Assembly (NCBI RefSeq): GCF_023156245.1
Contig: NZ_JAKZAH010000036.1
Span: forward strand, 1-38,742
From: Marinobacter bryozoorum
Lineage (GTDB): Bacteria > Pseudomonadota > Gammaproteobacteria > Pseudomonadales > Oleiphilaceae
Length of the DNA: 38,742 nt
Reading direction: 5' to 3'
Positions 25,237 through 33,798 of the stretch are shown here, one piece after another; the first letter of the stretch is position 1; every line of letters starts with the position of its first letter. Below the pieces are notes generated by a model. It did no database searches. It was not told the origin of the DNA and worked only from the letters and a program-made list of their open reading frames with translations. A program made the position numbers and the translations under genes.

Positions 25237-26040
25237 ATGCTTCAGTATCCTCAAATAGACCCGGTAGCCATTGCACTGGGCCCACTGAAAATCCATTGGT
25301 ACGGCCTGATGTACCTTGTCGGTTTTCTCGCGGCCTGGTGGCTGGGGCGTCGTCGGGCTCATCGACTCGGGTTGAACGCAGACGCTGTTGAAACATTGAT
25401 TTTCTACTGTGCGATGGGCGTCATTCTGGGTGGCCGCGTCGGTTACGCGCTCTTCTACGGTTTTGACAAGCTGGCAGACAACCCGCTCTGGCTGCTCAAG
25501 ATCTGGGAAGGGGGCATGAGTTTTCACGGCGGCTTGACCGGCGTCCTGATTGCAGCCTTGGTCTTCGCCCGCAAGCAGAACCTGCGGTTTTTCCAACTCA
25601 CGGATTTTATAGCGCCACTGGTGCCAATTGGCCTGGGGGCGGGGCGCCTTGGCAACTTTATCAACCACGAGCTCCCGGGGCGGGTCAGCGACGTGCCCTG
25701 GGCCATGGTGTTCCCGAATATGGGGTCGGCGCCACGTCACCCGTCGTCATTGTACGAGTTTGCCCTGGAAGGTGTTGTGCTGTTTGTGGTGCTGTGGTGG
25801 TTCTCACGCCACCCTCGTCGGATGGGCGCAACGTCCGGCCTGTTCCTGTTGCTCTACGGAATTTTCCGTTTTGCGGTCGAGTTTGTTCGCCTCCCCGACC
25901 CGCAACTGGGGTTCATTGCCCTTGACTGGGTGACCATGGGGCAGTTGTTGACCTTGCCGATGATCCTTGGAGGCCTTGGGTTAGTCGCTTGGTCGAAAAG
26001 CCAACCGATCAATAACGTAAAGGTGGCGACGGGCGGATAA
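25237..26040 (+). CDS. lgt: Prolipoprotein diacylglyceryl transferase Lgt
   Basis: This 267-residue inner-membrane enzyme transfers diacylglycerol to the lipobox Cys, the first step of lipoprotein maturation. Seven helices are visible, with signatures [13 protein letters not shown], the HGG of [11 protein letters not shown] and the phospholipid-binding [17 protein letters not shown], whose Arg is catalytic. A normal chromosomal lgt is usually next to thyA; this one follows ccmI after 39 bp and is probably an island-borne extra copy. With lspA and lnt in the same window, the whole pathway is represented. Confidence 0.93.
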   Translation: MLQYPQIDPVAIALGPLKIHWYGLMYLVGFLAAWWLGRRRAHRLGLNADAVETLIFYCAMGVILGGRVGYALFYGFDKLADNPLWLLKIWEGGMSFHGGLTGVLIAALVFARKQNLRFFQLTDFIAPLVPIGLGAGRLGNFINHELPGRVSDVPWAMVFPNMGSAPRHPSSLYEFALEGVVLFVVLWWFSRHPRRMGATSGLFLLLYGIFRFAVEFVRLPDPQLGFIALDWVTMGQLLTLPMILGGLGLVAWSKSQPINNVKVATGG

Positions 26041-26150
26041 AGGTCGACTTCATTTATGCAATAACAAATTGAGAGAGTTTCAGAGTGGTCATGCTGGCGT
26101 TTTCTCCTCTGATATATCGGGATCTGTTTCATGCGAGCGATGTGGGCACG

Positions 26151-26618
26151 ATGAAAGTCAATGAAATTGCAAACTTGGCGGATGTCTCTCCGGACACCGT
26201 TCGTTTCTATAACCGTGAAGGGTTACTTCGGCCACGAAAAGATCCCCGAAATGGCTACAACTTGTATAATTCGGAAGACCTGTGGCGCTTACGGTTTGTT
26301 CGCGTGGCAAACAAGCTGGGATTCAACCTGCGTGAAGTCAAAGTCATTCTAAGTCATGGGACGGAGGGTGGCTTGGCTGGCAGCGACCTGAAGGAGCTAT
26401 TCACAGACCGCCTTTGCAGACTGGATCAGGAGTTAAAGGAGCTCAAGAGACTTCGTGACGACATGAAAACTACAGTCCAGGTTTGGAGACAGATGCCTGA
26501 TGGAGCCCCCAATGGCCATTCTGTCCAGGAATTCAGTAGGGCACCTACTTCGGTATACGCCTATATTTTCGGTTTGAAAATAAGTGAACGTTCATTTATT
26601 TTAGGCCGACCAATTTGA
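26151..26618 (+). CDS. MerR-family regulator without metal-binding cysteines
   Basis: The product is 155 residues from the ATG at 26151; upstream GTG/ATG codons at 26085/26091 would add a non-conserved hydrophobic stretch. The helix-turn-helix is NEIANLADVSPDTVRFYNRE, then a dimer helix (about residues 85-115). The C-terminus has one isolated Cys and no metal loop, so it is likely to sense a small molecule or a redox change. Its last dozen codons overlap the promoter and operator of the TetR gene downstream (26574-26602), so the tail sequence may be shaped by regulatory DNA. Confidence 0.75.
   Translation: MKVNEIANLADVSPDTVRFYNREGLLRPRKDPRNGYNLYNSEDLWRLRFVRVANKLGFNLREVKVILSHGTEGGLAGSDLKELFTDRLCRLDQELKELKRLRDDMKTTVQVWRQMPDGAPNGHSVQEFSRAPTSVYAYIFGLKISERSFILGRPI
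26574..26602 (+). promoter_or_regulatory. TetR-type operator overlapping a promoter, inside the 3' end of the MerR-like gene
   Basis: TTGAAA (26574-26579), a 17-bp spacer and TATTTT (26597-26602) form a good sigma-70 promoter. A 24-bp near-palindrome (26578-26601) with the perfect core TGAACGTTCA lies between the boxes. This is the usual geometry for a TetR-family repressor controlling its own gene and a following efflux operon. Confidence 0.75.
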
Positions 26619-26634
26619 AGCGTTGAGCAGACAA

Positions 26635-27219
26635 ATGCGGCAAAGAGACGACTCGAAACGAATAGCCTTCTTGGAAGCTACCGTGAGGGAAGTAGCAGAT
26701 CACGGTTTTTCAGCAACCTCGGTTGGCAAGATAGCCAAGGCTGCGGGTTTGTCACCAGCCACGCTGTACATCTATTACGAAGATAAAGAACAGCTTTTAT
26801 TGGCGACATTTTATTACGTCAGCGATCAGGTCATTGATGCGGCGCTGGACAGTTTTTCTCGCGGGAAAGATCTGCGTGAAGGACTGCGACGCCAGTGGCA
26901 CACACTGTTCCGGATCGGCCTTGAGCGTCCGGAACTATTCCGCTACCACGAGACGTTCACGCATTCTGCTTGGATGACTCCCGAGATCCAGGCACGAAAC
27001 GAAAGCCGAGCCGCAAATCTTTTGAATGCAGTTGATCAGGGAAAGCAATCCGGGCTGATCAAACCGGTACCTTTTCCACTTCTCGAAACGTTTATGTTCC
27101 GCCCGATTTACCACCTCGTTCAACGATGCCTGCAAGGGTCGTTCGAAGGTACCGATGAGCATATCGAATTAGCGTTTAATATGGCTTGGGATGCGGTTGC
27201 CGATCGTCGGAATACCTAA
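26635..27219 (+). CDS. TetR/AcrR-family repressor of the RND efflux operon
   Basis: This 194-residue regulator has an N-terminal helix-turn-helix (SATSVGKIAKAAGLSPATLYIYY) and a helical ligand-binding domain. I used the ATG at 26635; a TTG at 26623 would add four residues. The RND adaptor gene starts 23 bp after its stop, so regulator and pump are likely one transcript repressed through the palindrome at 26578-26601. The inducer cannot be read from the sequence. Confidence 0.87.
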   Translation: MRQRDDSKRIAFLEATVREVADHGFSATSVGKIAKAAGLSPATLYIYYEDKEQLLLATFYYVSDQVIDAALDSFSRGKDLREGLRRQWHTLFRIGLERPELFRYHETFTHSAWMTPEIQARNESRAANLLNAVDQGKQSGLIKPVPFPLLETFMFRPIYHLVQRCLQGSFEGTDEHIELAFNMAWDAVADRRNT

Positions 27220-27242
27220 TTTTTTCTGGAGAGTGACGCGTT

Positions 27243-28397
27243 ATGAAATTCAAGATGGTCAGTACCGCCATGCCCTTGAGAGGCCTACAAGCGCTTGCAA
27301 TGCTTTCGAGCCTCCTGGTGATGGGATGTTCGGCGGAGGCGCCCCCTCTGACACAGCAAACTGTCTACCCGGTAAAGCTCATGACGCTGGAGCAGGCGCA
27401 GTCAGGCACGCTCAATCAGTATCCGGGCAGAGTCTCGGCGTCTGACCATTCAGAACTCTCTTTCAGAGTGGGAGGAGAGCTGACGGAGCTGGCCGTTAAA
27501 GCAGGCGACACTGTGGAAAAAGGGGAGGTCGTTGCCCGCCTGGACGATCGGGACGCAAGAACCCGCCTGGAAAACGCCCGGTCAAATTTCAATCTGGCAC
27601 AGGCCACCTTCGAGCGAATGCGAATATCGTTGGAGCGCCAGGCCATCAGTCAGGCCCGTTTCGATGAGGCCGAGGCCGAGTACCTCTCTGCCAGAGCGCA
27701 ACTGGCCAGCGCGGAGGACCAACTTTCCTATACCGTTCTCAAAGCGCCATTTGATGGCGTCATTTCACGGGTGCCGGTGGATGTCTTTCAGGTTGTATCA
27801 GCGCAGCAGGCCATTGCCGAACTGCAACGGCCCGGCTCTATCGACGTCTCGTTCCAGATGCCTGAACAACAGGTCCGCCGCCTTCAACCACAGAGATCCA
27901 GGAACGTTCGCGCCAATGGCAACACTATCGCGTGGGTACAGTTTCCCGAGCTTCCCGATAAACGCTACGCCGCGAGCTACAAAGAGCATGACAGCAATGC
28001 CTCTCAGGGGTCGCTCAGTTATGAGGTTACCGTAACGCTCCCTGAACCCGAGGACATCACAGTGCTTTCGGGGATGAGCGCGACCGTTCTGCTTGATTAC
28101 GGCACATTGGCTGGAGAGAGCGCCCCGTCGTGGCTGATACCAACCGCGGCGCTTGTAACACCTGACGCAGAACCCGGCACTAGCGTGGTTTGGCGATACG
28201 TGGCTGCTGCCGATGGTGAGAATGGCGATAACACGGGCAGCGTCGAGCCGGTGGATGTCGAGCCGGGTAAGAAAATGAACGATGGCGTGCTTGTTCGGGG
28301 AGAGCTCAGCCCGGGCGACAGAATCGTGGTTGCCGGCGCTCACCGGATGAACAGGGATCGTTCGGTCCGTCCCTGGGAAAAAGAGGGCGGGCTCTGA
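27243..28397 (+). CDS. RND efflux periplasmic adaptor (membrane-fusion protein), lipoprotein
   Basis: This 384-residue HlyD/AcrA-type adaptor has a signal sequence ending in the lipobox LVMGC, so it should be lipidated. A barrel-sandwich (lipoyl-like) half, GGELTELAVKAGDTVEKGEVVARLDD, leads into an alpha-hairpin (about residues 100-165). The second lipoyl half (LKAPFDGVISRVPVDVFQVV) and beta-barrel/membrane-proximal domains follow. TGGAGAG precedes the ATG. The pump gene starts after one base. A MexA/AcrA role linking pump to outer-membrane channel is expected. Confidence 0.9.
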   Translation: MKFKMVSTAMPLRGLQALAMLSSLLVMGCSAEAPPLTQQTVYPVKLMTLEQAQSGTLNQYPGRVSASDHSELSFRVGGELTELAVKAGDTVEKGEVVARLDDRDARTRLENARSNFNLAQATFERMRISLERQAISQARFDEAEAEYLSARAQLASAEDQLSYTVLKAPFDGVISRVPVDVFQVVSAQQAIAELQRPGSIDVSFQMPEQQVRRLQPQRSRNVRANGNTIAWVQFPELPDKRYAASYKEHDSNASQGSLSYEVTVTLPEPEDITVLSGMSATVLLDYGTLAGESAPSWLIPTAALVTPDAEPGTSVVWRYVAAADGENGDNTGSVEPVDVEPGKKMNDGVLVRGELSPGDRIVVAGAHRMNRDRSVRPWEKEGGL

Positions 28398-28398
28398 G

Positions 28399-31300
28399 AT
28401 GGTCGATTATTTTCTTGATCGGAAGTCCATCAGCTGGATGGTCACGCTGTTGCTTGGGGTTGGGGGCATGTTCGCGTTTCTGGGTCTTGGCCAGCTTGAA
28501 TTCCCGGAGTTCACGTTACGTTCCGCCTTGGTGACCACCCAATATCCCGGAGCAACGCCTCTTGAAGTCGAGGAGGAGGTTACGCTGCCTCTGGAAAAAG
28601 CGATCCAGCAGATGCCGGGCATCGATGACATTACTTCGGTGAACTCGGACGGCTTGTCGCAGATTACTGTCCAACTCAAGAAGACGGTCAGAGAAGGGGA
28701 GTTAGACCAGTATTGGGATATCCTTCGGCGAAAGATTAATGATGCCCAGCCTGGTCTGCCACCAGGCGTGAACACGTCCATCGTGAACGATGACTTTGGC
28801 GATGTCTTCGGCCTGCTGCTCACGTTGCGTGGTGACGGCTACTCGCTGAAAGATCTTGGTGACCATGCGGATCTCATTCAGCGAGAACTGCGATTGTTGG
28901 AGGGCGTCGCAAAAGTCAGTATCGGTGGTCGTGTCGACGAGCAGATGATCGTGTCACTGGACCGTGACCGTATGCGTGCTCTTGGCATCTCGCCAGAATA
29001 CCTGGCAAGCCTTCTGAATGCGCAGAATACGGTGGGCAACGCTGGCCACCTGCGCAGTGAAGGGCTGTCGTTATCCGTTCAGCCAACCGGTCAGCTTGAT
29101 TCCGTTCAGGCACTTGAGCAACTGGCAGTTGGAAGCGCTGATTCGGGTATTATCCGGCTCAGCGATCTGGCCGAAGTTCGCAGGGTGACCAATGACTCAC
29201 CCGCCTTGCTTTACCACTCTGACGGATTGCCTGCTTTGACCATCGGCGTGTCATTTGCAGAGGGCACCAACGTTGTTGATGTAGGTGAGAGTCTCAATGA
29301 GGCTTTGAAACGCCTGGAAAAACAGCAACCCATCGGCATGACACTGAACACAGTGTATAACCAGCCTGAAGTAGTCGAGGAGGCAGTATCTGCTTTTCTC
29401 ATGAACCTTGCTCAGGCGGTGGGCATTGTCATTATTGTGCTTTTGCTGTTCATGGGGCTGCGAAGTGGCCTGCTCATGGGGCTGATCCTGCTGATTACCA
29501 TCATGGGTACATTCGTGCTTATGGCAATACACGGTATTCAGCTCCAGAAGATTTCATTGGGTGCGCTGATCATTGCGCTGGGGATGCTGGTCGATAATGC
29601 CATCGTCGTCACCGAGGGCATGATGATTGGCCTTTCCAAGGGCAAGTCCAAAAGGCAGGCAGCCAAAGAAGTGGTCTCGCAGAACCGGTACCCGCTGCTC
29701 GGCGCTACCGTGATTGCCATTACGGCCTTTGCTCCTATCGGCCTTTCACCAGACACCACCGGAGAATTCATTGGCTCCCTGTTCTGGGTTCTGTGCTACT
29801 CGCTTTTCCTGAGCTGGCTGACGGCACTCACTCTGACCCCGTTTTTCTTTGATATGTTCTATCCCGACAAGCTCGAGAGTGTCGGGCAGTCATCCGATAA
29901 CGACCCCTATAAGGGAATTGTTTTCGTCGTCTTCCGCCGCCTGCTGACCTACGCGATTCATTATCGCTTCGTGACATTAACACTTGCGATCGCGCTTCTG
30001 GCTGGGGTTCTATCGTTCTCGGGACAGGTTAAGAATGCTTTCTTCCCGAATGCCACAACGCCACTCTTCTTTGTTGACCTTTGGTTGCCCGAGGGCGCCG
30101 ACATCTTGCAAACCGAAGAGACCGTAAAGCGGCTGGAATCGCGCGTGAATGACATGGACCAGGTCGTTCAGGTGACCAGTGTCACCGGTGGCGGAGCCCA
30201 GCGTTTTACGTTGACGTATTCACCGGAGCAGCGATACGCCAGTTTTGGCCAATTGATCGTAGAGACCCGGGATAAGGCGTCGAGAGAGGCCCGTATGGAG
30301 GAAGTCATTGAGCAACTGCGTACAGACTTCCCGAACGTGCATTACAAAGTGCAGGCTTTGCAGGTGGGGCCCTCAGCCAAAGCCAGTCTTGAAGCTCGTA
30401 TCTTTGGAGAAGATCCCGAAGAACTCCGGAAAATCGGTGTGCGCGTGCAGGCAATTTTTGAAAATGAACCTCTGGCCGACAGCGTGCGCTTGTCCTGGGG
30501 TAATCGGGAAGCCGTGATCGTACCGGAGTTCCTCGAAGAACAGGCCCGGCGCCTTGGCGTATCTCGCGAATCACTGCACCAGGCGTTGTTGCTGAATAAT
30601 CAGGGGCAGCAGGTTGGAGTGTACCGTGAGGGGAGCGACCTCATTCCGATCATTATGCGGTCAAGAGAGGAGCAGCGTTTTGACATCGAAAACCTTACCT
30701 CGATCAATGTCTGGAGTGAAGAGCAGGGCCGCTATGTCAGCGCGGGCAACGTCATCAATGCCATCAATACGGAACTGCGGGATCCGTTGATAAAACGCAG
30801 AAACAGGGAGCGGATGTTGGCGGTTTATGCCGAACCCATGCCTTTGTCGGGGGAGACGGCGGCGAGTGTGCTGGAGAGGATCCGCCCGCAGGTCGACGCG
30901 CTGGAGCTTCCCCACGGCTATTCGATTGAGTGGGGTGGAGAGTACGAGACCTCATCCGAAGCTCAGACTTCGCTTTTCTCCTCGCTGCCTCTTGGACTGC
31001 TGGGGATGTTCATTATTTCGATGCTGTTGTTCGGTAGCTTCCGACAGGCTCTGTCTATCTGGATGATTGTTCCTCTCATGATGATTGGAATCATTGGTGG
31101 ACTGGTATTGCTCGGCGCGCCTTTTACATTCATGGCGCTGCTCGGGACTCTGAGTCTGATCGGTATGGTACTGAAGAATGCCATTGTGCTGGTTGAGGAG
31201 ATCAATATTCAGTTAGAACAGCAGGATGATGCATTCACTGCGGTGGTTGAGGCCGCGGTAAGCCGGGTACGACCTGTGCTTATGGCGGCCGTAACCACCA

Positions 31301-31449
31301 TGTTGGGAATGATTCCTCTGTTCAGCGATGCCTTCTTCGCGAGCATGGCGGTGGTTATCGTGCTCGGTTTGGGTGTTGCAACGGTATTGACGTTAGTGGT
31401 GCTGCCAGTGGTGTACTGCACGTTAATGAGAATTTCTTATCATCAATAA
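28399..31449 (+). CDS. RND efflux pump inner-membrane transporter (HAE-type)
   Basis: This 1016-residue proton-driven pump has the standard RND plan: helix 1, a large periplasmic loop, helices 2-7, a second loop and helices 8-12. The helix-4 proton-relay motif appears as ALGMLVDNAIVVTEG with one Asp where AcrB has two, as in the subfamily of divergent AcrB-like permeases. SLIGMVLKNAIVLVEE near the C-terminus is also characteristic. No outer-membrane channel gene follows, so a chromosomal TolC-like protein must complete the complex. The substrate is unknown; a heavy-metal (CzcA-type) pump is unlikely from this motif pattern. Confidence 0.92.
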   Translation: MVDYFLDRKSISWMVTLLLGVGGMFAFLGLGQLEFPEFTLRSALVTTQYPGATPLEVEEEVTLPLEKAIQQMPGIDDITSVNSDGLSQITVQLKKTVREGELDQYWDILRRKINDAQPGLPPGVNTSIVNDDFGDVFGLLLTLRGDGYSLKDLGDHADLIQRELRLLEGVAKVSIGGRVDEQMIVSLDRDRMRALGISPEYLASLLNAQNTVGNAGHLRSEGLSLSVQPTGQLDSVQALEQLAVGSADSGIIRLSDLAEVRRVTNDSPALLYHSDGLPALTIGVSFAEGTNVVDVGESLNEALKRLEKQQPIGMTLNTVYNQPEVVEEAVSAFLMNLAQAVGIVIIVLLLFMGLRSGLLMGLILLITIMGTFVLMAIHGIQLQKISLGALIIALGMLVDNAIVVTEGMMIGLSKGKSKRQAAKEVVSQNRYPLLGATVIAITAFAPIGLSPDTTGEFIGSLFWVLCYSLFLSWLTALTLTPFFFDMFYPDKLESVGQSSDNDPYKGIVFVVFRRLLTYAIHYRFVTLTLAIALLAGVLSFSGQVKNAFFPNATTPLFFVDLWLPEGADILQTEETVKRLESRVNDMDQVVQVTSVTGGGAQRFTLTYSPEQRYASFGQLIVETRDKASREARMEEVIEQLRTDFPNVHYKVQALQVGPSAKASLEARIFGEDPEELRKIGVRVQAIFENEPLADSVRLSWGNREAVIVPEFLEEQARRLGVSRESLHQALLLNNQGQQVGVYREGSDLIPIIMRSREEQRFDIENLTSINVWSEEQGRYVSAGNVINAINTELRDPLIKRRNRERMLAVYAEPMPLSGETAASVLERIRPQVDALELPHGYSIEWGGEYETSSEAQTSLFSSLPLGLLGMFIISMLLFGSFRQALSIWMIVPLMMIGIIGGLVLLGAPFTFMALLGTLSLIGMVLKNAIVLVEEINIQLEQQDDAFTAVVEAAVSRVRPVLMAAVTTMLGMIPLFSDAFFASMAVVIVLGLGVATVLTLVVLPVVYCTLMRISYHQ

Positions 31450-31464
31450 CGCACCCGCTGTTTT

Positions 31465-32418
31465 TCAGGCGTCTTTTTTTCCTCCGGACAAGCGATCCGG
31501 AGGAAAAAAGCCTCCGGCAATCATTGCATTCATCAGTTCGCCTACTTTTGCACGCAGGTCATCCCTCAACAACCTCATTGCCGGCGTTATTGACTGTCGG
31601 GTAGGACAAATCAGCCACAGCTCGGATACCGGCGGCGCATAGTCCGGCATGATGGTGGTGACACGGCCTGCAAGCAGATCATCCGACATATCAAGACACG
31701 ATTTTATCGCAAGACCGCGACCAGCGACGCACCACCGGCGAACCAGATCGCCATCGTTTGAGGCGCGATCGCCCGTCATTTTGACTCGATATTCCTCGTC
31801 TCCCCGTTTGAACGTCCAGAGGTCAAATGGGATGTCCTGCAACTGATAGAACAGTCCGTTGTGGTTCTCAAGGTCATCAGGATGAATGGGGCGACCATGA
31901 CGCGAAAGGTAATCAGGAGATGCGCAAAGCAGGCGCGGCACATCGCAAATTTTGAAGCCATACAGGTTGGTGTCACTGGGCGCGCCGTAGCGAAGCGCCA
32001 TGTCGACCGAATCCCGGTAAAAGTCCACGTTGGTGTCAGTAATCTGAACTCTGAGATTCAAACCTGGATGCGTTGCCATCAATTCGTCGATCCAGGGCAC
32101 AACGCGGTTACGACCAAGATCGGATGAAACCGAAAGCCGGATTTCGCCTGTTACAGAGTCAACTTCAGATCGAAGGTTCTGTTGCGCCTGGCTCAACAAG
32201 TCAATCGCTTGTTTGCAGTGAGGCAAGTATTTCTCGCCGGCGGCAGATAACCGCAACCTTCGCGTGGAGCGTACGAATAACTCTACACCCAGCTCCTGTT
32301 CTACGCGCTTTACTGCGGCGCTGGCTGTGGCAGCTCGCATATCAAGGCTGGTGGCGGCAGCGGTAATGTTGCGGAATTCAGCGACCCTCAAAACCACGAT
32401 CAGATCATCAAGACTCAT
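31465..32418 (-). CDS. LysR-family transcriptional regulator
   Basis: This 317-residue LysR regulator has an N-terminal helix-turn-helix (NITAAATSLDMRAATASAAVKRVEQ) and a periplasmic-binding-protein-like effector domain. I chose the ATG at 32418; the frame extends to a TTG at 32448 without better support. It is divergent from the oxidoreductase gene at 32521, the classic arrangement in which a LysR protein controls its neighbour. Its last codons (GGKKDA) lie within a long palindrome at 31474-31509. It converges on the RND pump gene with a 15-bp gap. Confidence 0.88.
   Translation of the reverse strand: MSLDDLIVVLRVAEFRNITAAATSLDMRAATASAAVKRVEQELGVELFVRSTRRLRLSAAGEKYLPHCKQAIDLLSQAQQNLRSEVDSVTGEIRLSVSSDLGRNRVVPWIDELMATHPGLNLRVQITDTNVDFYRDSVDMALRYGAPSDTNLYGFKICDVPRLLCASPDYLSRHGRPIHPDDLENHNGLFYQLQDIPFDLWTFKRGDEEYRVKMTGDRASNDGDLVRRWCVAGRGLAIKSCLDMSDDLLAGRVTTIMPDYAPPVSELWLICPTRQSITPAMRLLRDDLRAKVGELMNAMIAGGFFPPDRLSGGKKDA
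31474..31509. repeat. Long palindrome at the 3' end of the LysR gene
   Basis: A T-tract, CCTCCGGA, a 7-base loop, TCCGGAGG and an A-tract together form a stem of about 14 bp. On both strands the T-run is 5' of the stem and the A-run 3', the opposite of an intrinsic terminator, so it is probably a protein-binding or mRNA-end structure. It lies within the LysR coding region between two convergent genes. Confidence 0.6.
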
Positions 32419-32456
32419 TTTCAAAAATTCTTTGAATATGTTTAACAAATTTTCCC

Positions 32457-32474
32457 GTTTATCCGAGTGTAAAC
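32457..32474. promoter_or_regulatory. Candidate LysR binding site in the divergent intergenic region
   Basis: GTTTA-N8-TAAAC (32457-32474) is a short dyad with the T-N11-A spacing of LysR boxes. It is centred between the LysR gene and the oxidoreductase gene, about 50 bp from each start. Confidence 0.4.
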
Positions 32475-32520
32475 GGCGACCATACTGTGCGCTACTCGAA
32501 AGTCATTGCGGAGACAGATA

Positions 32521-33561
32521 ATGAAAGCTGTTGGATATCGGGAATCTCTTCCTATCGAAAACCCTGATGCGCTGCAAAATGTTGAGATGGAACGTCCCGT
32601 CGCAAAAGGCCGGGACCTGCTGGTCAGAGTCAAAGCCATCGGCATGAACCCTGTTGACTTCAAGGTACGCCAGCGGGCGGAGCCGGAACCAGGCCAGATC
32701 AAAGTACTTGGATGGGATGCCGTTGGAGAGGTAGTGGCAACAGGCGAGGGCGCTTCACTCTTCAAAGAAGGTGACACCGTATTTTATGCCGGTGACGTTA
32801 CCCGTCAGGGCAGCAACGCCGAATACCAGGTTGTCGATGAGCGTCTGGTTGGTCGGAAGCCTGCCAGCCTGTCCGACGCCGATGCTGCAGCGTTGCCCCT
32901 GACCACGATAACAGCATGGGAAATGCTGTTTGACCACCTGCAACTTGAGCGACAGTTGGCTGGGTCCATCACTCCAAGCGACGACGTGGTCCTTGTGATT
33001 GGCGCCGCAGGAGGCGTGGGTTCAATTCTAGTTCAATTGATCAAACAGCTAACAGGCGCGAAAGTACTCGCTACGGCATCTCGCCCGGAATCGAAGGCCT
33101 GGGTTGAATCATTGGGTGCGGATTTTGTTTTGAATCACCGTGAACCCTTGCAGCCCCAGATCGAAACACTGGTGTCTGCCGGCAAAATTGGTTCTGTAAC
33201 CCATGTGGCCAGTCTTAACGCCACAGATCAATACTTCGACGATTATGTGGCGGTGCTTAGGCCGTTTGGAAAGATTGCCATGATCGACGATCCTGCAAGT
33301 CTGGACGTAATGAAGATCAAGCCGAAGAGTCTGTCATTACACATTGAATTCATGTTCGCCCGCTCAATGCACCAGGCGGATGATATGCAGGTTCAGCACG
33401 ACTTGTTGAATGAGGTCTCACGGCTTGTAGATCAAGGCTTCATCCGCACAACTGCAGGGAAGCACCTCGGAGCGATCAACGCTGAGAATCTACGTGCCGC
33501 ACACGCCGAACTGGAATCAGGAACCGCCGTTGGCAAGATTGTGCTGGAGGGTTTTGCCTGA
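32521..33561 (+). CDS. Zinc-type alcohol dehydrogenase/quinone oxidoreductase family protein
   Basis: This 346-residue medium-chain dehydrogenase has an N-terminal GroES-like domain (GMNPVDFKVR, VLGWDAVGEVVATG) and a central Rossmann fold with the NADPH motif VIGAAGGVGSILVQL. Zinc-ligand cysteines are absent, which places it with the quinone reductase/enone reductase branch that reduces quinones or electrophilic aldehydes. The ATG at 32521 has GGAG 8 bases upstream. It is probably activated by the divergent LysR regulator in response to an electrophile, which is inference. Confidence 0.88.
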   Translation: MKAVGYRESLPIENPDALQNVEMERPVAKGRDLLVRVKAIGMNPVDFKVRQRAEPEPGQIKVLGWDAVGEVVATGEGASLFKEGDTVFYAGDVTRQGSNAEYQVVDERLVGRKPASLSDADAAALPLTTITAWEMLFDHLQLERQLAGSITPSDDVVLVIGAAGGVGSILVQLIKQLTGAKVLATASRPESKAWVESLGADFVLNHREPLQPQIETLVSAGKIGSVTHVASLNATDQYFDDYVAVLRPFGKIAMIDDPASLDVMKIKPKSLSLHIEFMFARSMHQADDMQVQHDLLNEVSRLVDQGFIRTTAGKHLGAINAENLRAAHAELESGTAVGKIVLEGFA

Positions 33562-33633
33562 CGGGTTCTACCCCGTTACTGCGGACATTCCTAAGAAGAG
33601 TCACTCTTAAAGAGCCCGGCAAACGATCAAGTT

Positions 33634-33672
33634 GCCCCATTGCTTCAGCACTTGGATCGCCAGCAATGGGGC
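33634..33672. repeat. Perfect 11-bp inverted repeat downstream of the oxidoreductase gene
   Basis: GCCCCATTGCT (33634-33644) and AGCAATGGGGC (33662-33672) are fully complementary around a 17-base loop. It lies 72 bp after the oxidoreductase stop and just before the IS3 relic. It may be a factor-assisted terminator or part of the truncated element; no U-tract follows. Confidence 0.55.
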
Positions 33673-33683
33673 TATAGATCTTA

Positions 33684-33783
33684 TTTGGATTCGCCCCGGT
33701 ATACTAGTCTACAAAAAGAGCACAGGAGGGACTGCCATGAGTAGCCAAACCTGTGCCCCGGAATTCAAAGCTGACGCGGTGGA
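33684..33783 (+). mobile_element. Relic of an IS3-family element (start of orfA)
   Basis: A promoter-like TTGGAT...TATACT and a strong AGGAGGG precede an ATG at 33737. The next codons, MSSQTCAPEFKADAVE, match the start of IS3-family OrfA proteins (usually M-x-PEFKxEAV). After about 15 codons homology stops, and the sequence runs into the 3' end of the alpha/beta hydrolase gene. Only the left part of the element survives. Confidence 0.65.
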
Positions 33784-33798
33784 GTGGAGGTATCAGGT

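Noticed and set aside
31474..31509. Bidirectional intrinsic terminator
   Set aside because: T-tracts precede rather than follow the stem on both strands.
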